Positions 17,536-27,830 of a stretch of DNA of 64,000 nucleotides are shown in pieces. This DNA is from Chitinophaga sancti (GTDB taxonomy: Bacteria > Bacteroidota > Bacteroidia > Chitinophagales > Chitinophagaceae). Both the position numbers and the translations under genes were made by a program. Where the stretch lies: NCBI RefSeq assembly GCF_034424315.1, contig NZ_CP139972.1:6456501-6520500 (forward strand), in the 5' to 3' direction. Numbering within the stretch: the first letter of the stretch is position 1; the number at the start of each line of letters is the position of its first letter. Below the pieces are notes generated by a model. The model did not search any database, was not told the origin of the DNA, and saw only the letters and a list, made by a program, of their open reading frames with translations.

Positions 17536-19026
17536 CTATAAATTAGGATTATTCTGTTCCTCCGTTTGCGGGATCACAAAGATGTAATACGGACTGTTCG
17601 CCACAAAATTACTACCATCCGAAAATCTCAACGTCGTATGATATTTCGCAGGTACCTGTGCTGTACTGCCATCTGGTCTGGTAATCGTTACCTTAATATC
17701 ATTTCCGCCGGCATCTACATAAGCCTTACGTACCACTGCCAGTTGATTACGGATTATATCAGATAAACCAAATCCTTCCCCCCACAGCTCTTTCCTTCTC
17801 TCAATCAGGACCGCACTAATCAGCTCTGCCTGGGTACCACTGGTAAATAAAACAGCACCTCTTGCCCTGCGCAGCTCATTCAGTGCATCAATCCCCTGTG
17901 ACAGGTTGCCCCCTCGTGCATAAGCTTCTGCTTTGATCAGCACAGCTTCTGCACTCCTCATTAATACGAGGTCCGCTGTCTGGTCAGATTTAAATTTAAA
18001 CTTCTTATACTGCAGGTAGCCCTCCCTGGCAGATGCAGACCCATCCCATGAAAACAGCGTCTTACGAATATCACCATCATCAAATAACTCCTTAAAGAAT
18101 GGATCTGCCATAAAACTGTAATAATATGAAGAGGAAGAAGATACATCCAGGAAATGAAAACTATAACTGCCATCACTCTGACTTGGAATCTCAGGATGGC
18201 CCCAGATCCACTCAGAATTATTCACATCATTAAATCCTTTGCTGTATTCCGTCTGCGCCATCAGCGGATAATCCTGTTGAGCTTCGGCAGCTGCTGTTGC
18301 AGCCAGATCCCAACGACCTGTATTTAAAAAAGCACGGGCCAGCAAGCCATTCACTACATCCACATTGATCTTGTATTTAGCAGGGCGGTCATAATCTGCC
18401 AGCAACTCTTTTGCTGCCAGCAGATCCGCAAATATAAGCTCATAGATATCTTTCAGTGAGGCTCTCGGATTCCCCTGTGTAGAAGCGGTAGTAGGCGTCG
18501 TATATATTGGGGCAGTCCTCGCCAGTGAATCTTTCAGATAAGAAAACTGGTAGAAAGATGCAAGCGTCAGATAGGTGTGTGCTCTCAATCCCAGTGCCTG
18601 TCCTTTCAGGAATTTTTTCTCGCTGGCATCACCTTCTACTTTATCCACATTGGCGATAATGATATTGCTGTTATTAATGATTTTGTACAGCTGGGCCCAG
18701 AAATAACTGACGCGCGACTGTGTCTTATCATTCATCTGCGTAAAGCGGTAAGCAGTCGGGAACCCGTACTTGGTTGTAATCAACGCCACATCATTCGCCA
18801 TTGCATCACTGGTCAGTGAAATGGATTTGAAGCCCGGATTACTATAGGTTCCACCATAAAAGTCGTCCATCATAGATGCCCATGTACCTTCGGCGATGGT
18901 AGATAAATTGGAAATGTTTTTAAGCACAATGTCTTCTGATACTGCATCAGAGGGTGCTGTATCCAGTTGCTTATTGCAGGCAGAAAGACCAAGCACCGCC
19001 ACAATAAAGTATTTATATAATTTCAT
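17536..19026 (-). CDS. SusD/RagB family outer-membrane lipoprotein
   Basis: 496 aa. The lipoprotein signal ends at LSAC (Cys17). The SusD N-terminal pattern NKQLDTAPSDAV is followed by TPR-like helices (YFWAQLYKIINNSNIIIANVD, LKGQALGLRAHTYLTLASFYQFSY). The C-terminal RagB part holds LMRSAEAVLIKAEAYARGG...LNELRRARGA and ends with FVIPQTEEQNNPNL. It binds substrate at the cell surface over SusC, which is encoded 27 bp upstream. Its ligand is unknown because no enzymes are linked to the pair. Confidence 0.95.
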   Translation of the reverse strand: MKLYKYFIVAVLGLSACNKQLDTAPSDAVSEDIVLKNISNLSTIAEGTWASMMDDFYGGTYSNPGFKSISLTSDAMANDVALITTKYGFPTAYRFTQMNDKTQSRVSYFWAQLYKIINNSNIIIANVDKVEGDASEKKFLKGQALGLRAHTYLTLASFYQFSYLKDSLARTAPIYTTPTTASTQGNPRASLKDIYELIFADLLAAKELLADYDRPAKYKINVDVVNGLLARAFLNTGRWDLAATAAAEAQQDYPLMAQTEYSKGFNDVNNSEWIWGHPEIPSQSDGSYSFHFLDVSSSSSYYYSFMADPFFKELFDDGDIRKTLFSWDGSASAREGYLQYKKFKFKSDQTADLVLMRSAEAVLIKAEAYARGGNLSQGIDALNELRRARGAVLFTSGTQAELISAVLIERRKELWGEGFGLSDIIRNQLAVVRKAYVDAGGNDIKVTITRPDGSTAQVPAKYHTTLRFSDGSNFVANSPYYIFVIPQTEEQNNPNL

Positions 19027-19053
19027 TTTTTAGAATTAAGAGCCGTTAAAGAA

Positions 19054-22000
19054 TTACAGTCCTACCTGTATACCAAATGAGAAAGTTTTCATTGCCGGAT
19101 ACTGATAATAGGTAGTACCATCAATAGATTGCTCAGGATCCATACCCTTATGACCATAGAAGGTAAGCAGGTTTTCACCGAGTGCATATACTTTCGCATT
19201 TCTGATACCTACCTTTGCTAACACTTTTGACGGCAGAGAATAACCGAATGATAGTGTCTTTAAACGGGCATAAGTGGCACTATATAAAAAGCGGGTAGAA
19301 GTAGACGTCCAGTTCAGGTTATCAGTAGTCAGTTTCGGTACATCTGTAGTTGTATGCTCCGGTGTCCAGCGATCAGCCAGTTCGGTAGACCAGTTGCGGC
19401 CTGGGCTGGAACCACCACTCAGCAGAGATACATAATCCAGATCCAGCACCTTACCCCCCAGGCTATACGCCAGTAAGAAAGAAAGTTCGAAATTGTGGTA
19501 ATTGAATGTGTTACTGAAACCACCCGTTACATCAGGCAATGCAGAACCTGCATAATACTGTGTAGCATTCGCATAATTGGTAGTCGTTACTTTCTTACCT
19601 TCTGAATTTGTCTGGTACCAGAGCGGATTACCATTTGCCGGATCTACTCCAGCCCATTCACGCAGGTAGAAATCGTAGATAGATGTACCTACCATCAGTT
19701 TCTTCGTACCACTGATAATTTGTTGCTGTGGCAGTTCTGTAATCTTATTTTTATTCTTCGCTACATTCAGCCCAGCTGTCCATTTAAAATCTCTGGTGCT
19801 GACTGGTATTACATTCAGTTCCAGTTCCACTCCAGTGTTTTTCAGTGCACCGATATTGGCGCTGATAGAACTGAAGCCTGTAGAAGATGCCATTGGTTTT
19901 GCATACAACAGGTCCTTACTGATCCTGTTATAATAATTGATGCTACCATACACACGGTTGTCAAGAAAACCATAATCCAGGCCAATATTCAGGTTGAGAT
20001 TGCTTTCCCATTTCAATCCCGGTGTAGCCAGTCTGGAGGTGATTACCCCTCCGTTACCAAGGTTATTCTGAATAGCATACAATGCCAGGTAAGAATAGTA
20101 GGAACTAAGATTGTCATTACCTGAAGAGCCATAACTAGCCTTTAGTGTCAGTGCATTCAACCAGCTTTCATCACGCAGGAATGTTTCTTCTGAAATCCGC
20201 CAGGACCCGCCAACAGACCAGAATGTACCCCATCTTGAATCGGGAGAGAAGCGGGAGGAACCGTCTCTTCTTGCTGAAGCGGTGAAGAAATACCTGTTCA
20301 GGTAATTATACTGACCTTGTCCAAAGAAACTCAGCTTGGTATAATTATCCGTTGTGCCTGTGAAGTCATTCAACTGTGAAGCTGCTGCCGGCTCATACAG
20401 ATCAGGCAAAGCAAATTTCTGCCTGTTACCACTCAGTCCTGTAGAATTATAGTAGTAATATTCATGTCCTGCTAACAGGTTCAGATGATGGCCACCCAGC
20501 AGATCAGCATCGTAGGTGAAAATGTTATTCCAGGTATAACTCAATTGCCTGTCGCTGGATTTAGACACCTGTCCACCGATTTCTGCACCACCACCAAACA
20601 ACGGATTGGTATAGAAGAGCGCATTCTCATTTACGTAATCGACATTATAACTGGTCTTGAAATGTAATGACTTCGTAATGGATGCCTCTACAAATGTTCT
20701 GGCAGAAACCAATTCTTTTGAATACCTGTTCTTATCCAGCGGCAAAGAACCAATCAGGTTTTCCCTTGCCAGTGCTGCAGATGGACGGTACGCACCGTAA
20801 TCAAATTGTTTGTTACCATTTGGGTCTAACAGGAAACTGCCATCCGGATTGCGTTGATAAATAGGGTAGAAGCTGGGAATGGTTCTGCCTACCAATACCA
20901 CATTATCTGTCTGGGAATCAGATGAGCGGGGATAATCCTGGATGGTGTTTGCGCCAGACAAATTAAATCCTGTCTTTAACCATGGCTTTGCCTGCAGGCT
21001 TACATTGCTTCTAAAGGTATATCGCTTAAATCCTGATGCAAGATAGGCTCCCTCATTATTGAGATATCCGCCACCTACAAAATAAGTTGATTTGTCGCTA
21101 CCCCCGCTGAAGTTTAGCTGTGCCTGCGTATAGGCACCTGATTGCTGAATACCTTTTTCCCAGTCATCATTCCATAAAGGATGTGCACCCGCTACAATTT
21201 TTCCGTCTGTACCCACTGGCTGTGGATAAGCAGTGCCATAAGGATTGATCCCCAGATCAGATACCACTCTTGAACTGGCTGTAGCGGCTGCCTGGGCAGC
21301 GGTCTGACCATTGGTAATTTGTTTGTTTCTCAGGGCTTCCCAGTACAACTCAAAATACTGGTCAGTATTCAGTTTGTCATAGTCTTTTACGGCCCTGCTG
21401 CTCCATCCCTGGTTGAAAGCTGCATCTATATGAGATGTTCCTTTTAACCCCTGTTTGGTGGTGATGATGATCACACCATTTGCCGCGCGGGAGCCATACA
21501 GGTTAGCAGCAGTTGCGTCTTTCAGCACACTGATACTAGCAATGTCGCTGGCATTGATCGCATTGATATCTCCATCATAAGGAGCGTTGTCAATAACGAA
21601 CAAAGGCGTACTCGATGCGTTGATAGAACCTACTCCACGTATCCTGATGGTAGAACCATTGCCTGGCTGACCATTGGATGAGGAGGATTGTAAACCGGTT
21701 ACCAGGCCCTGTAATGCATTGGTGACATTGGGGGTAAGCCGGTTGTTAATTTTTTCAGCAGTCACAGTAGATACCGCCCCAGGGTACCCGGAACGTTTCA
21801 CATTGGTGTAAGCAACAGCGACTACTTCATCCAGTGTGGTATTGGATGGTTTTAGTAAGATCAGCAAATTTGCATCTCCTTCATGTACTTCTGTCTCCAA
21901 CGTTTCCCGCCCCAGATAGGAAACAGTAATTACTGATTTACTTGCCGGAAGATCCAGACGAAAATGACCTTGCGGATCTGTCGTGGTCCCAATAGTTGTA

Positions 22001-22140
22001 CGGTTAATTTTAACAGTGACACCAGGCAGTGGTTGTTTGTTTTCAGCAGAGAGGACCTGACCCTCTACATGTCTTTGCTGCGCGAAAAGCCCCGTGCATG
22101 CAAAAAGTGCAAGCACCAGGATTAGACTTTGTTTGAACAT
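19054..22140 (-). CDS. SusC/RagA TonB-linked outer-membrane transporter
   Basis: 1028 aa. A signal peptide ends at FAQ (about residue 21). A CarboxypepD-regulatory-like beta sandwich (HVEGQVLSAENKQPLPGVTV...) follows. The TonB box lies near LDEVVAVAY, then come the plug (RIRGVGSINASSTPLFVIDNAPY, SISVLKDATAANLYGSRAANGVIIITTK) and a long barrel ending FSFGIQVGL. It has no STN domain, so it is probably not a sigma/FecR signaller. It imports the ligand captured by SusD. No hydrolase or regulator is adjacent, so it may serve peptides, siderophores or a glycan processed elsewhere. Confidence 0.96.
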   Translation of the reverse strand: MFKQSLILVLALFACTGLFAQQRHVEGQVLSAENKQPLPGVTVKINRTTIGTTTDPQGHFRLDLPASKSVITVSYLGRETLETEVHEGDANLLILLKPSNTTLDEVVAVAYTNVKRSGYPGAVSTVTAEKINNRLTPNVTNALQGLVTGLQSSSSNGQPGNGSTIRIRGVGSINASSTPLFVIDNAPYDGDINAINASDIASISVLKDATAANLYGSRAANGVIIITTKQGLKGTSHIDAAFNQGWSSRAVKDYDKLNTDQYFELYWEALRNKQITNGQTAAQAAATASSRVVSDLGINPYGTAYPQPVGTDGKIVAGAHPLWNDDWEKGIQQSGAYTQAQLNFSGGSDKSTYFVGGGYLNNEGAYLASGFKRYTFRSNVSLQAKPWLKTGFNLSGANTIQDYPRSSDSQTDNVVLVGRTIPSFYPIYQRNPDGSFLLDPNGNKQFDYGAYRPSAALARENLIGSLPLDKNRYSKELVSARTFVEASITKSLHFKTSYNVDYVNENALFYTNPLFGGGAEIGGQVSKSSDRQLSYTWNNIFTYDADLLGGHHLNLLAGHEYYYYNSTGLSGNRQKFALPDLYEPAAASQLNDFTGTTDNYTKLSFFGQGQYNYLNRYFFTASARRDGSSRFSPDSRWGTFWSVGGSWRISEETFLRDESWLNALTLKASYGSSGNDNLSSYYSYLALYAIQNNLGNGGVITSRLATPGLKWESNLNLNIGLDYGFLDNRVYGSINYYNRISKDLLYAKPMASSTGFSSISANIGALKNTGVELELNVIPVSTRDFKWTAGLNVAKNKNKITELPQQQIISGTKKLMVGTSIYDFYLREWAGVDPANGNPLWYQTNSEGKKVTTTNYANATQYYAGSALPDVTGGFSNTFNYHNFELSFLLAYSLGGKVLDLDYVSLLSGGSSPGRNWSTELADRWTPEHTTTDVPKLTTDNLNWTSTSTRFLYSATYARLKTLSFGYSLPSKVLAKVGIRNAKVYALGENLLTFYGHKGMDPEQSIDGTTYYQYPAMKTFSFGIQVGL

Positions 22141-22236
22141 GGGTTTGGATTATTATAACATTACTCTTAAGCTAATAGGTTATCAATGGTTCTTCTAAGT
22201 ATTTTGGTGGAACACGCTAAAAGAATATAGGCAGGG

Positions 22237-22268
22237 CAAAAATAACATAAAATTATATAGTCTACCAA
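22237..22268 (-). promoter_or_regulatory. Promoter for the SusC/SusD pair
   Basis: On the minus strand, TTTGG (complement of 22265-22268) and TATTTTTG (complement of 22237-22244) are 21 bases apart. The -7 box sits about 97 bases upstream of the SusC ATG. The rest of the 292-bp divergent gap is AT-rich with no other feature that I can support. Confidence 0.5.
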
Positions 22269-22432
22269 ACCAATAGAATAATATTTGGCTTTTCTTTTCT
22301 TGAAAGGATATAATTTCTTATCTACCGATGGTAAAGAGAAAATACAAATCTTACAAAGAAATATTTTCAGGAAAGAAAAGACGGATTATCTTTATCCAAT
22401 TCAGAACTAATACTCATTGCCAATACCTGATA

Positions 22433-23050
22433 ATGATGAAATACATTTACGCCAGTCTGTTTTTATTGATCCTCGCTGCCTGTAACCAGAAAGCCGATAC
22501 CCGCTCAGAGGAGATTATCATTGACCGGGCAGCAAATATCGAACAGGCTTACAAGGTGGTTGAAAAATACCCATTTATCAAACTGTATCCGCTTAGCTCT
22601 GAAAAGGACACCACTGCAGTAGATAAAAAACTGTTTAGCCTGAATATTGGTGATACCGCGACGATCGAAGCTAACTATTACAAAGTGATCGCTGATACAG
22701 GTAACTATACTTTCAGGGCACAATACATTCTTCTTGATGCGGCAGTATTAACACATGCGCATATAGATAGCCTTCGTACACTTATCCAGCAGCAGTACGC
22801 CGCCGGTAAATCATTCGAAGAGCTGAACAGCAAATACAACATGGACCCCAATCAAAAGGACGGGGATACAGGACCTTTCACTGCCGGCATGATGGTAAAA
22901 CCATTTGAAGATGCCATAGCCAGGCATAAACAGGGAGATATCTTCACTGTAGATGTGCCTGATAAAAAATGGTATTTCGTTGTAAAAAAAACGTATGCTG
23001 ATGTCGGGGAGAAAATAAGGATCGTATTAGGATTCAAAAAAGGAAATTAA
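22433..23050 (+). CDS. Parvulin-type peptidyl-prolyl isomerase lipoprotein
   Basis: The frame begins at 22328, but the ATG pair at 22433/22436 gives a clean lipoprotein signal (MMKYIYASLFLLILAAC). The C-terminal half holds a PpiC/rotamase domain: FRAQYILL, then DSLRTLIQQQYAAGKSFEELNSKYNMDP, DGDTGPFTAGMMVKPFEDAI, QGDIFTVDVPDKKWYFVVKK. It should assist folding of exported or outer-membrane proteins in the periplasm. The active-site histidines are not all obvious, so catalysis is uncertain. It overlaps the convergent methyltransferase gene by 4 bp. Confidence 0.75.
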   Translation: MMKYIYASLFLLILAACNQKADTRSEEIIIDRAANIEQAYKVVEKYPFIKLYPLSSEKDTTAVDKKLFSLNIGDTATIEANYYKVIADTGNYTFRAQYILLDAAVLTHAHIDSLRTLIQQQYAAGKSFEELNSKYNMDPNQKDGDTGPFTAGMMVKPFEDAIARHKQGDIFTVDVPDKKWYFVVKKTYADVGEKIRIVLGFKKGN

Positions 23051-23700
23051 CGATAATAAGAAGTTACTGCTTCCTGACCTGTATAATTCGGTCCTGTCTG
23101 ATCATCAGCACCTGTATAAGTCCAGGTGATAGGAATATGCCGGGAACCGGTACATGTCAGGAGCTTTCTTCTTGCATGATAATCAATAGCATTATCCGCG
23201 AACAATTTCTTTATATCCACTCCCTGAATATTATTCGGATCAATATTAGCTATAAATATTCCCTGTGGTTGTAAGGCGCTTAATGCATGCACTAGTACTT
23301 GCAACTTGTCACCCACATAATGAATGCCATGTACACAGGTGATCAAATCATACTGCTCAAAACTTATCCAGTCTACCAGTGATCTTACTTCAAACTCCAG
23401 GCAATTCACTGTGGCCGGTATCTCCTGAAACTGATCCACCAGGTCAATACCCTTCAATGTAATACCATCTTGGACTGATAACCCGCTTGCATATTGAATC
23501 AAAGCATTACCTTCCCCGCAACAAAGATCCAGCCATTTTACCGCTCCCTGTCTCGCCAGCAGATCATCCAGGTACTTTGATGGATTGAAAAATAATTCCT
23601 TTTCATAACTATTCACACCATTCGCTACCCGCTTACGATTCATCCTGTTATTTGCCACAATGGGAGACCAGATTAACTCAGTTTCTGACAGTAATTTCAT
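23047..23700 (-). CDS. SAM-dependent methyltransferase (class I)
   Basis: 217 aa. Motif I is VKWLDLCCGEGNALIQYA (about 54-71), with an acidic motif II (GIDLVDQF) and a DLITCVHGIHYV post-motif. It is the last gene of the leftward polysaccharide operon, 18 bp after the GT2 gene. In ABC-exported O-polysaccharides a methyltransferase can cap the glycan end that the Wzt tail recognises. That role is inferred from position only. Small-molecule methylation unrelated to the glycan is possible. Confidence 0.8.
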   Translation of the reverse strand: MKLLSETELIWSPIVANNRMNRKRVANGVNSYEKELFFNPSKYLDDLLARQGAVKWLDLCCGEGNALIQYASGLSVQDGITLKGIDLVDQFQEIPATVNCLEFEVRSLVDWISFEQYDLITCVHGIHYVGDKLQVLVHALSALQPQGIFIANIDPNNIQGVDIKKLFADNAIDYHARRKLLTCTGSRHIPITWTYTGADDQTGPNYTGQEAVTSYYR

Positions 23701-23718
23701 GTCAGGAAAATACTGAAT

Positions 23719-24711
23719 TTACTGCTTGTATCGAAGCATTATTTTCAATAAAATCTTACAAAAAAAGAAGAACGTAACTTTGTTCTGATGCATCCTGAAA
23801 GCCTTTCCAGCCTGGTTAAGTGCCTGTGCAGGAGCATTGTATTTATGATAAGTCATATCGGTGGTACGTGCAAAATACAGTGACCAGTTATAGCGTGCCT
23901 GGCGTTTTAAACGCGACCGTTCATCTGCTGGCAGATAAGGTTGAATCAGTTCAATCACTTTTGCAATATCCATAATATGCTGACAGGACAGGAAATACCT
24001 GCTGGTGATGTTGCTGGTATGTACCCTGTAATAAGCAAGTCTGTCAGGCGTATATACCACCGGGAAATTAGCCGCTATACGCACCCACATTTCCCAGTCT
24101 TCTCCGTAATGAATTCCAAAAAAACCACCCAGTTGTTCATAAACACTCCTTCTCACCAATACTGCCGGTGGCTGCATTTTTTGACCCGTGGCTATCTGCG
24201 CCAGCCAATCCTTTATAATCCCCGTTTCAGCCTGTAATGCGCGGCTTTTATTTATTTCAATACCTTGTTCATTGATGTAGGAAAAACCCGTGCAAATCGC
24301 CCCGGCATGCGGATATTCTTCAAACAACCGGGCAGCCTCCTGATAAATACCCTGCCCGGATAAATCATCCCCATGCAATAAATGCACAAAATGCCCTTTT
24401 GCCCTGTTCAGGCATGTTTCAAAATTCCGCAGACTACCCCGGTTCTCCGGTTGCTGATAAAACGATACCCGCCCCTGCCCAATCCTGGCCACCAATGCGG
24501 CAATATCTCCATCTGTACTACAGTCATCCACCACCTCGATCTGCATGAGCGCCGGCCCGGGATCCTGATCCAGCACACTTTTTAAGGTGGCTTCCAGGTA
24601 ATGGCTACAATTGTAGGTAGGTATCATCACCGACCATACAGGCCTTTGCGTTGCCGATGCCAATGGTTTAATTGCAGGTGGCTGATCTGGAATCCTGTTA
24701 AGCTGTTTCAT
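23719..24711 (-). CDS. Family 2 glycosyltransferase
   Basis: 330 aa from the ATG at 24711. An upstream ATG at 24765 would overlap the preceding gene by 68 bp. GT-A fold: VWSVMIPTYNCSHYLEATLKSVLDQ, then the VVDDCSTDG nucleotide motif, the catalytic-metal HGDD (DxD equivalent) in HLLHGDDLSG, and GEDWEMWVRIAANFPV in the acceptor half. The basic C-terminal tail KILLKIMLRYKQ may touch the membrane. It adds one sugar of the exported glycan, with an unknown donor. Confidence 0.9.
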   Translation of the reverse strand: MKQLNRIPDQPPAIKPLASATQRPVWSVMIPTYNCSHYLEATLKSVLDQDPGPALMQIEVVDDCSTDGDIAALVARIGQGRVSFYQQPENRGSLRNFETCLNRAKGHFVHLLHGDDLSGQGIYQEAARLFEEYPHAGAICTGFSYINEQGIEINKSRALQAETGIIKDWLAQIATGQKMQPPAVLVRRSVYEQLGGFFGIHYGEDWEMWVRIAANFPVVYTPDRLAYYRVHTSNITSRYFLSCQHIMDIAKVIELIQPYLPADERSRLKRQARYNWSLYFARTTDMTYHKYNAPAQALNQAGKAFRMHQNKVTFFFFCKILLKIMLRYKQ

Positions 24712-26632
24712 AATAAGTCTCCCAGTTTTGTTGTCCTGTCTCCAAGGCAATGCACTCTGCTTCATTTGATAATACCGGTATCTGCCTGTTTAACACTTCA
24801 CGCGCCAATTCCAACATCATTTGCCTGTTGCCAGACATATTCCCGTCATGAATCCGGTAAGCCGCAATTTTCTCTTTATGATGAAAGCTGGGGAGCAGCC
24901 TCGTTATTTTTAAATTAAGATCATAGTCTTCACATGCCTTCAGTTTTGTGTCGAAATGAAAATAGAAGAACAAATCCCTTCTGTATAAAATGCAGCCTTC
25001 CATGCCTATGAAGTTCCCCTGCAATAAAGAAAGATAGCCTTCCCCGCATTGATACATAGCTGCTATCAGCTCACCACCGGCATTTACCCTGTCATGTGCA
25101 CCAGATACAAATGCAAGGTGTGGATAATGCCTGAAATAAAAGAGATTGATCTCCGTCGCTCCCCGAAACAGATAATCATCTGCATCCAGGAAGATCACAA
25201 AATCGCCATGGCTATGCTGTACACCTATATTCCTGGCTGCTGATAAGCCTACCCGTGATACATAAACGTATTGCAACCGCTCTCCGTATTCCCTGCAAAT
25301 AGCAGCAGTATCATCACTGGAACCATCATCCACCACTATTACCTCCATATGTGCATAACTTTGACCCAATGCACTGTCAATCGCCTGTCTCAGATAATGG
25401 CCATGATTATAACAGGGGATTATTACCGAAACAAGACTCTCTGCTGAAATATCCACTGGTTGAAATAACAAAGAAGGAAATGCATGAATATCCTGTCGCT
25501 GCAGATGTTGGTGCGCTTTGTAAAAACGAACACCTGATTTGCAGCCCCTTATCTCCGTAATAATGTGCCTGATGTATTCTTCCCTGTTCCCTTTTATCCA
25601 GGACAGTAAGCGCTGCCTGTAATAGTGTGGTAAACCCTCCTGCAGCCGCTTTAACTCTCCCGGGTGCTGATAGTTTTCATGTTGTACAAGCAATGCACTC
25701 ACATGCCCGCGCATATACCCGAATAGTTGCTTGCGCAAACCGGCCATCGTATCACGATGTTCATGAAATACATATAGCTCCGGTACGTAATGACAATCCC
25801 AGCCCTCCGCCAGGATGCGATGCCACATTTCGGAATCACCACTACAGCCCGAAGCTCCTACATCCAGTCTTTCATCAAAGAAGCCTGCCAGCTGAAATGC
25901 TTCTTTGCGAAATGCCATATTCGCTCCCGCACCAATATCCCAGGCAGGCACACCATATTCAAGGTTGTCAAGAAAATATTTGTGATTAAACCTGCGGGGA
26001 AGATATCCCTTATTAAATCCCCATTTTTTCTCGAAAATATACTGTGCCCTGGTGTCCAGAGACAGCGGGATCACCAATCCCGTCACCGCCATCACCAAAG
26101 GATCTGCAAAACAGGCTTTCAGGTTCGTAATCCAGTTATGCGGAATACTGACATCGTCATCTGTGTATGCTATAATATCGCCCGTAGCAGTTCTTGCTCC
26201 TGTATTCCGGGCTATATCAAGCCCTTTTCTTTCTTCACGAACATATCTGACCTGTGGAAACCGCCTGGTTACCTGCAGCGTTTCATCATTCCCCGGCGCA
26301 TTATCTACTACAATTAACTCGAAGTCTGTATCCGGACCAACCAGCAAAGACCGCAGACAGGTATGTAATGATTGCGGGCGATGACGGGTACAAATGACAA
26401 CAGAGAGCCTGACTGCTTTGCCGGCTGGTACCAGTGAAGAACCTCGCTCGTTGTAATAGCTGAGTGCTGGTTGTATGGCCGCCCGGATTTTGTCAGTAAC
26501 GTTTTCCGGCGACGTAATCCACACATGTCCTAATGGAAGTTCTCCGGACCAAACGACAACAAAATGCCGGCCTTTCCCGATAGAAAAGGTGTCTACTTCT
26601 GATAACTTTATATGGTGTGTCTTATAGTACAT
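24698..26632 (-). CDS. Bifunctional glycosyltransferase with two GT2 domains
   Basis: 644 aa. Domain 1 (about 70-330): LSVVICTRHRPQSLHTCLRSLL, ELIVVDNAPG, DxD-type YTDDDVS, and the base region SGCSGDSEMWHRIL. Domain 2 (about 400-620): VSVIIPCYNHGHYLRQAIDSALGQ, VIVVDDGSSDDT, DxD FLDADDY. Between them is a helical linker. Two active sites suggest a polymerase or the sequential addition of two residues. It overlaps the ATPase gene upstream by 11 bp and the GT2 gene downstream by 14 bp, so translation is coupled. Confidence 0.92.
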   Translation of the reverse strand: MYYKTHHIKLSEVDTFSIGKGRHFVVVWSGELPLGHVWITSPENVTDKIRAAIQPALSYYNERGSSLVPAGKAVRLSVVICTRHRPQSLHTCLRSLLVGPDTDFELIVVDNAPGNDETLQVTRRFPQVRYVREERKGLDIARNTGARTATGDIIAYTDDDVSIPHNWITNLKACFADPLVMAVTGLVIPLSLDTRAQYIFEKKWGFNKGYLPRRFNHKYFLDNLEYGVPAWDIGAGANMAFRKEAFQLAGFFDERLDVGASGCSGDSEMWHRILAEGWDCHYVPELYVFHEHRDTMAGLRKQLFGYMRGHVSALLVQHENYQHPGELKRLQEGLPHYYRQRLLSWIKGNREEYIRHIITEIRGCKSGVRFYKAHQHLQRQDIHAFPSLLFQPVDISAESLVSVIIPCYNHGHYLRQAIDSALGQSYAHMEVIVVDDGSSDDTAAICREYGERLQYVYVSRVGLSAARNIGVQHSHGDFVIFLDADDYLFRGATEINLFYFRHYPHLAFVSGAHDRVNAGGELIAAMYQCGEGYLSLLQGNFIGMEGCILYRRDLFFYFHFDTKLKACEDYDLNLKITRLLPSFHHKEKIAAYRIHDGNMSGNRQMMLELAREVLNRQIPVLSNEAECIALETGQQNWETYYETA

Positions 26633-27830
26633 GCTGCTGATTTAAAACTACCGGAAATGCCGGACGAACATATCCCATCCATTTCCCAAACCATGCTGTA
26701 TTTTCCCTGAAATCTTCCACGCTGAATGACAGGCAGCCTTCAAAATAAAAGAGCCGCTGTGTGGTGTCTTTGACAAAAACGATAGAAATATAATAAGCGC
26801 CATTATTCAAAAAATTGCCCGGTACCTGACATTCTCCCGTTATCAACCCTGCGCGCATCGTAGCGCCTTTAGAGGCTACATCAAAAATGCATTCGCCAGC
26901 CATATTGAATAAATGAATCCCTACAATCAAACTACCAGGATCCGGATCATTATACCAGAATTCAAACTTTGTAGAAAATGGCGTGCGGATATCAAATATC
27001 TCCGTCTCATATTGAATCGCTATCTTTTTAATCCTGATATAATCATTGCCAGGCGCAGATTCAGGTGTCTCATAGCTTTGCTCCAGGTAATTGCTGTCGG
27101 TACTTTTCAGATAATTGGTGATCACCTCTGCCGGCTTACCTGCATCGATGATATGCCCTTTATGTAAAGTGATTACACGATCACAAAGGTTCTGCAAGGC
27201 TTGTGTATGGTGACTTACAAACAAAACAGTCTTACCTTTTCTGTCAGAGATCTCCTTCATTTTTCCCAGGCATTTACGCTGGAACTCCACATCTCCCACT
27301 GCCAGTACTTCATCCACTATCAGTATTTCAGGGTTTAGATGTGCGGCTACTGCAAATGCCAGCCGCATATACATTCCACTCGAATAATGCTTAACAGGCG
27401 TATCAATTAATTCTTCTACACCAGAGAATGCAATGATTTCATCAAAACAGTTTTTTATTTCCTGGTTTCTCATGCCCAGGATATTCCCGTTCAGAAAGAT
27501 GTTTTCACGCCCTGTCAGATCTCCGTGAAATCCTGATCCTACTTCAAGCAAACTCGCAATGCTGCCCCTGCCCCTGATTCTTCCTGTAGTAGGAGTGGTA
27601 ATAGAAGAAATGATTTTTAATAAAGTAGATTTACCAGCGCCATTATTCCCGATAAATCCCATTACTTCACCCTGGTTGATTTCAAAACTGATATCTTTTA
27701 ATGCCCATAGTAAGTGCTTATCAGCACGCTGCCGTTTCAGCCAAAAGCGTATATCTTCCCGCAGACGACCAGAACCTGCCTTCCCTATACGATATACTTT
27801 TGAGATGTTTTCAACCTTTATCGCTATCAT
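26622..27830 (-). CDS. Polysaccharide ABC exporter ATPase with Wzt-type C-terminal domain
   Basis: 402 aa. ABC ATPase at 1-240: Walker A GNNGAGKST, the family's H-loop side FVSHHTQAL, Walker B LIVDEVLAVGD and signature YSSGM. The extra C-terminal beta-sandwich (about 265-395, ETEIFDIRTPFSTKFEFWYNDPDPGSLIVGIHLFNMAGECIFDVASKG) is the Wzt_C carbohydrate-binding domain. In studied systems this tail binds the capped end of the O-polysaccharide before export. It overlaps the permease gene by 4 bp. Confidence 0.94.
   Translation of the reverse strand: MIAIKVENISKVYRIGKAGSGRLREDIRFWLKRQRADKHLLWALKDISFEINQGEVMGFIGNNGAGKSTLLKIISSITTPTTGRIRGRGSIASLLEVGSGFHGDLTGRENIFLNGNILGMRNQEIKNCFDEIIAFSGVEELIDTPVKHYSSGMYMRLAFAVAAHLNPEILIVDEVLAVGDVEFQRKCLGKMKEISDRKGKTVLFVSHHTQALQNLCDRVITLHKGHIIDAGKPAEVITNYLKSTDSNYLEQSYETPESAPGNDYIRIKKIAIQYETEIFDIRTPFSTKFEFWYNDPDPGSLIVGIHLFNMAGECIFDVASKGATMRAGLITGECQVPGNFLNNGAYYISIVFVKDTTQRLFYFEGCLSFSVEDFRENTAWFGKWMGYVRPAFPVVLNQQHVL

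Noticed and set aside
17536..22140. Second complete PUL
   Set aside because: Only SusC and SusD are present, without enzymes or a linked regulator, and the SusC lacks an STN domain. It is an orphan pair.
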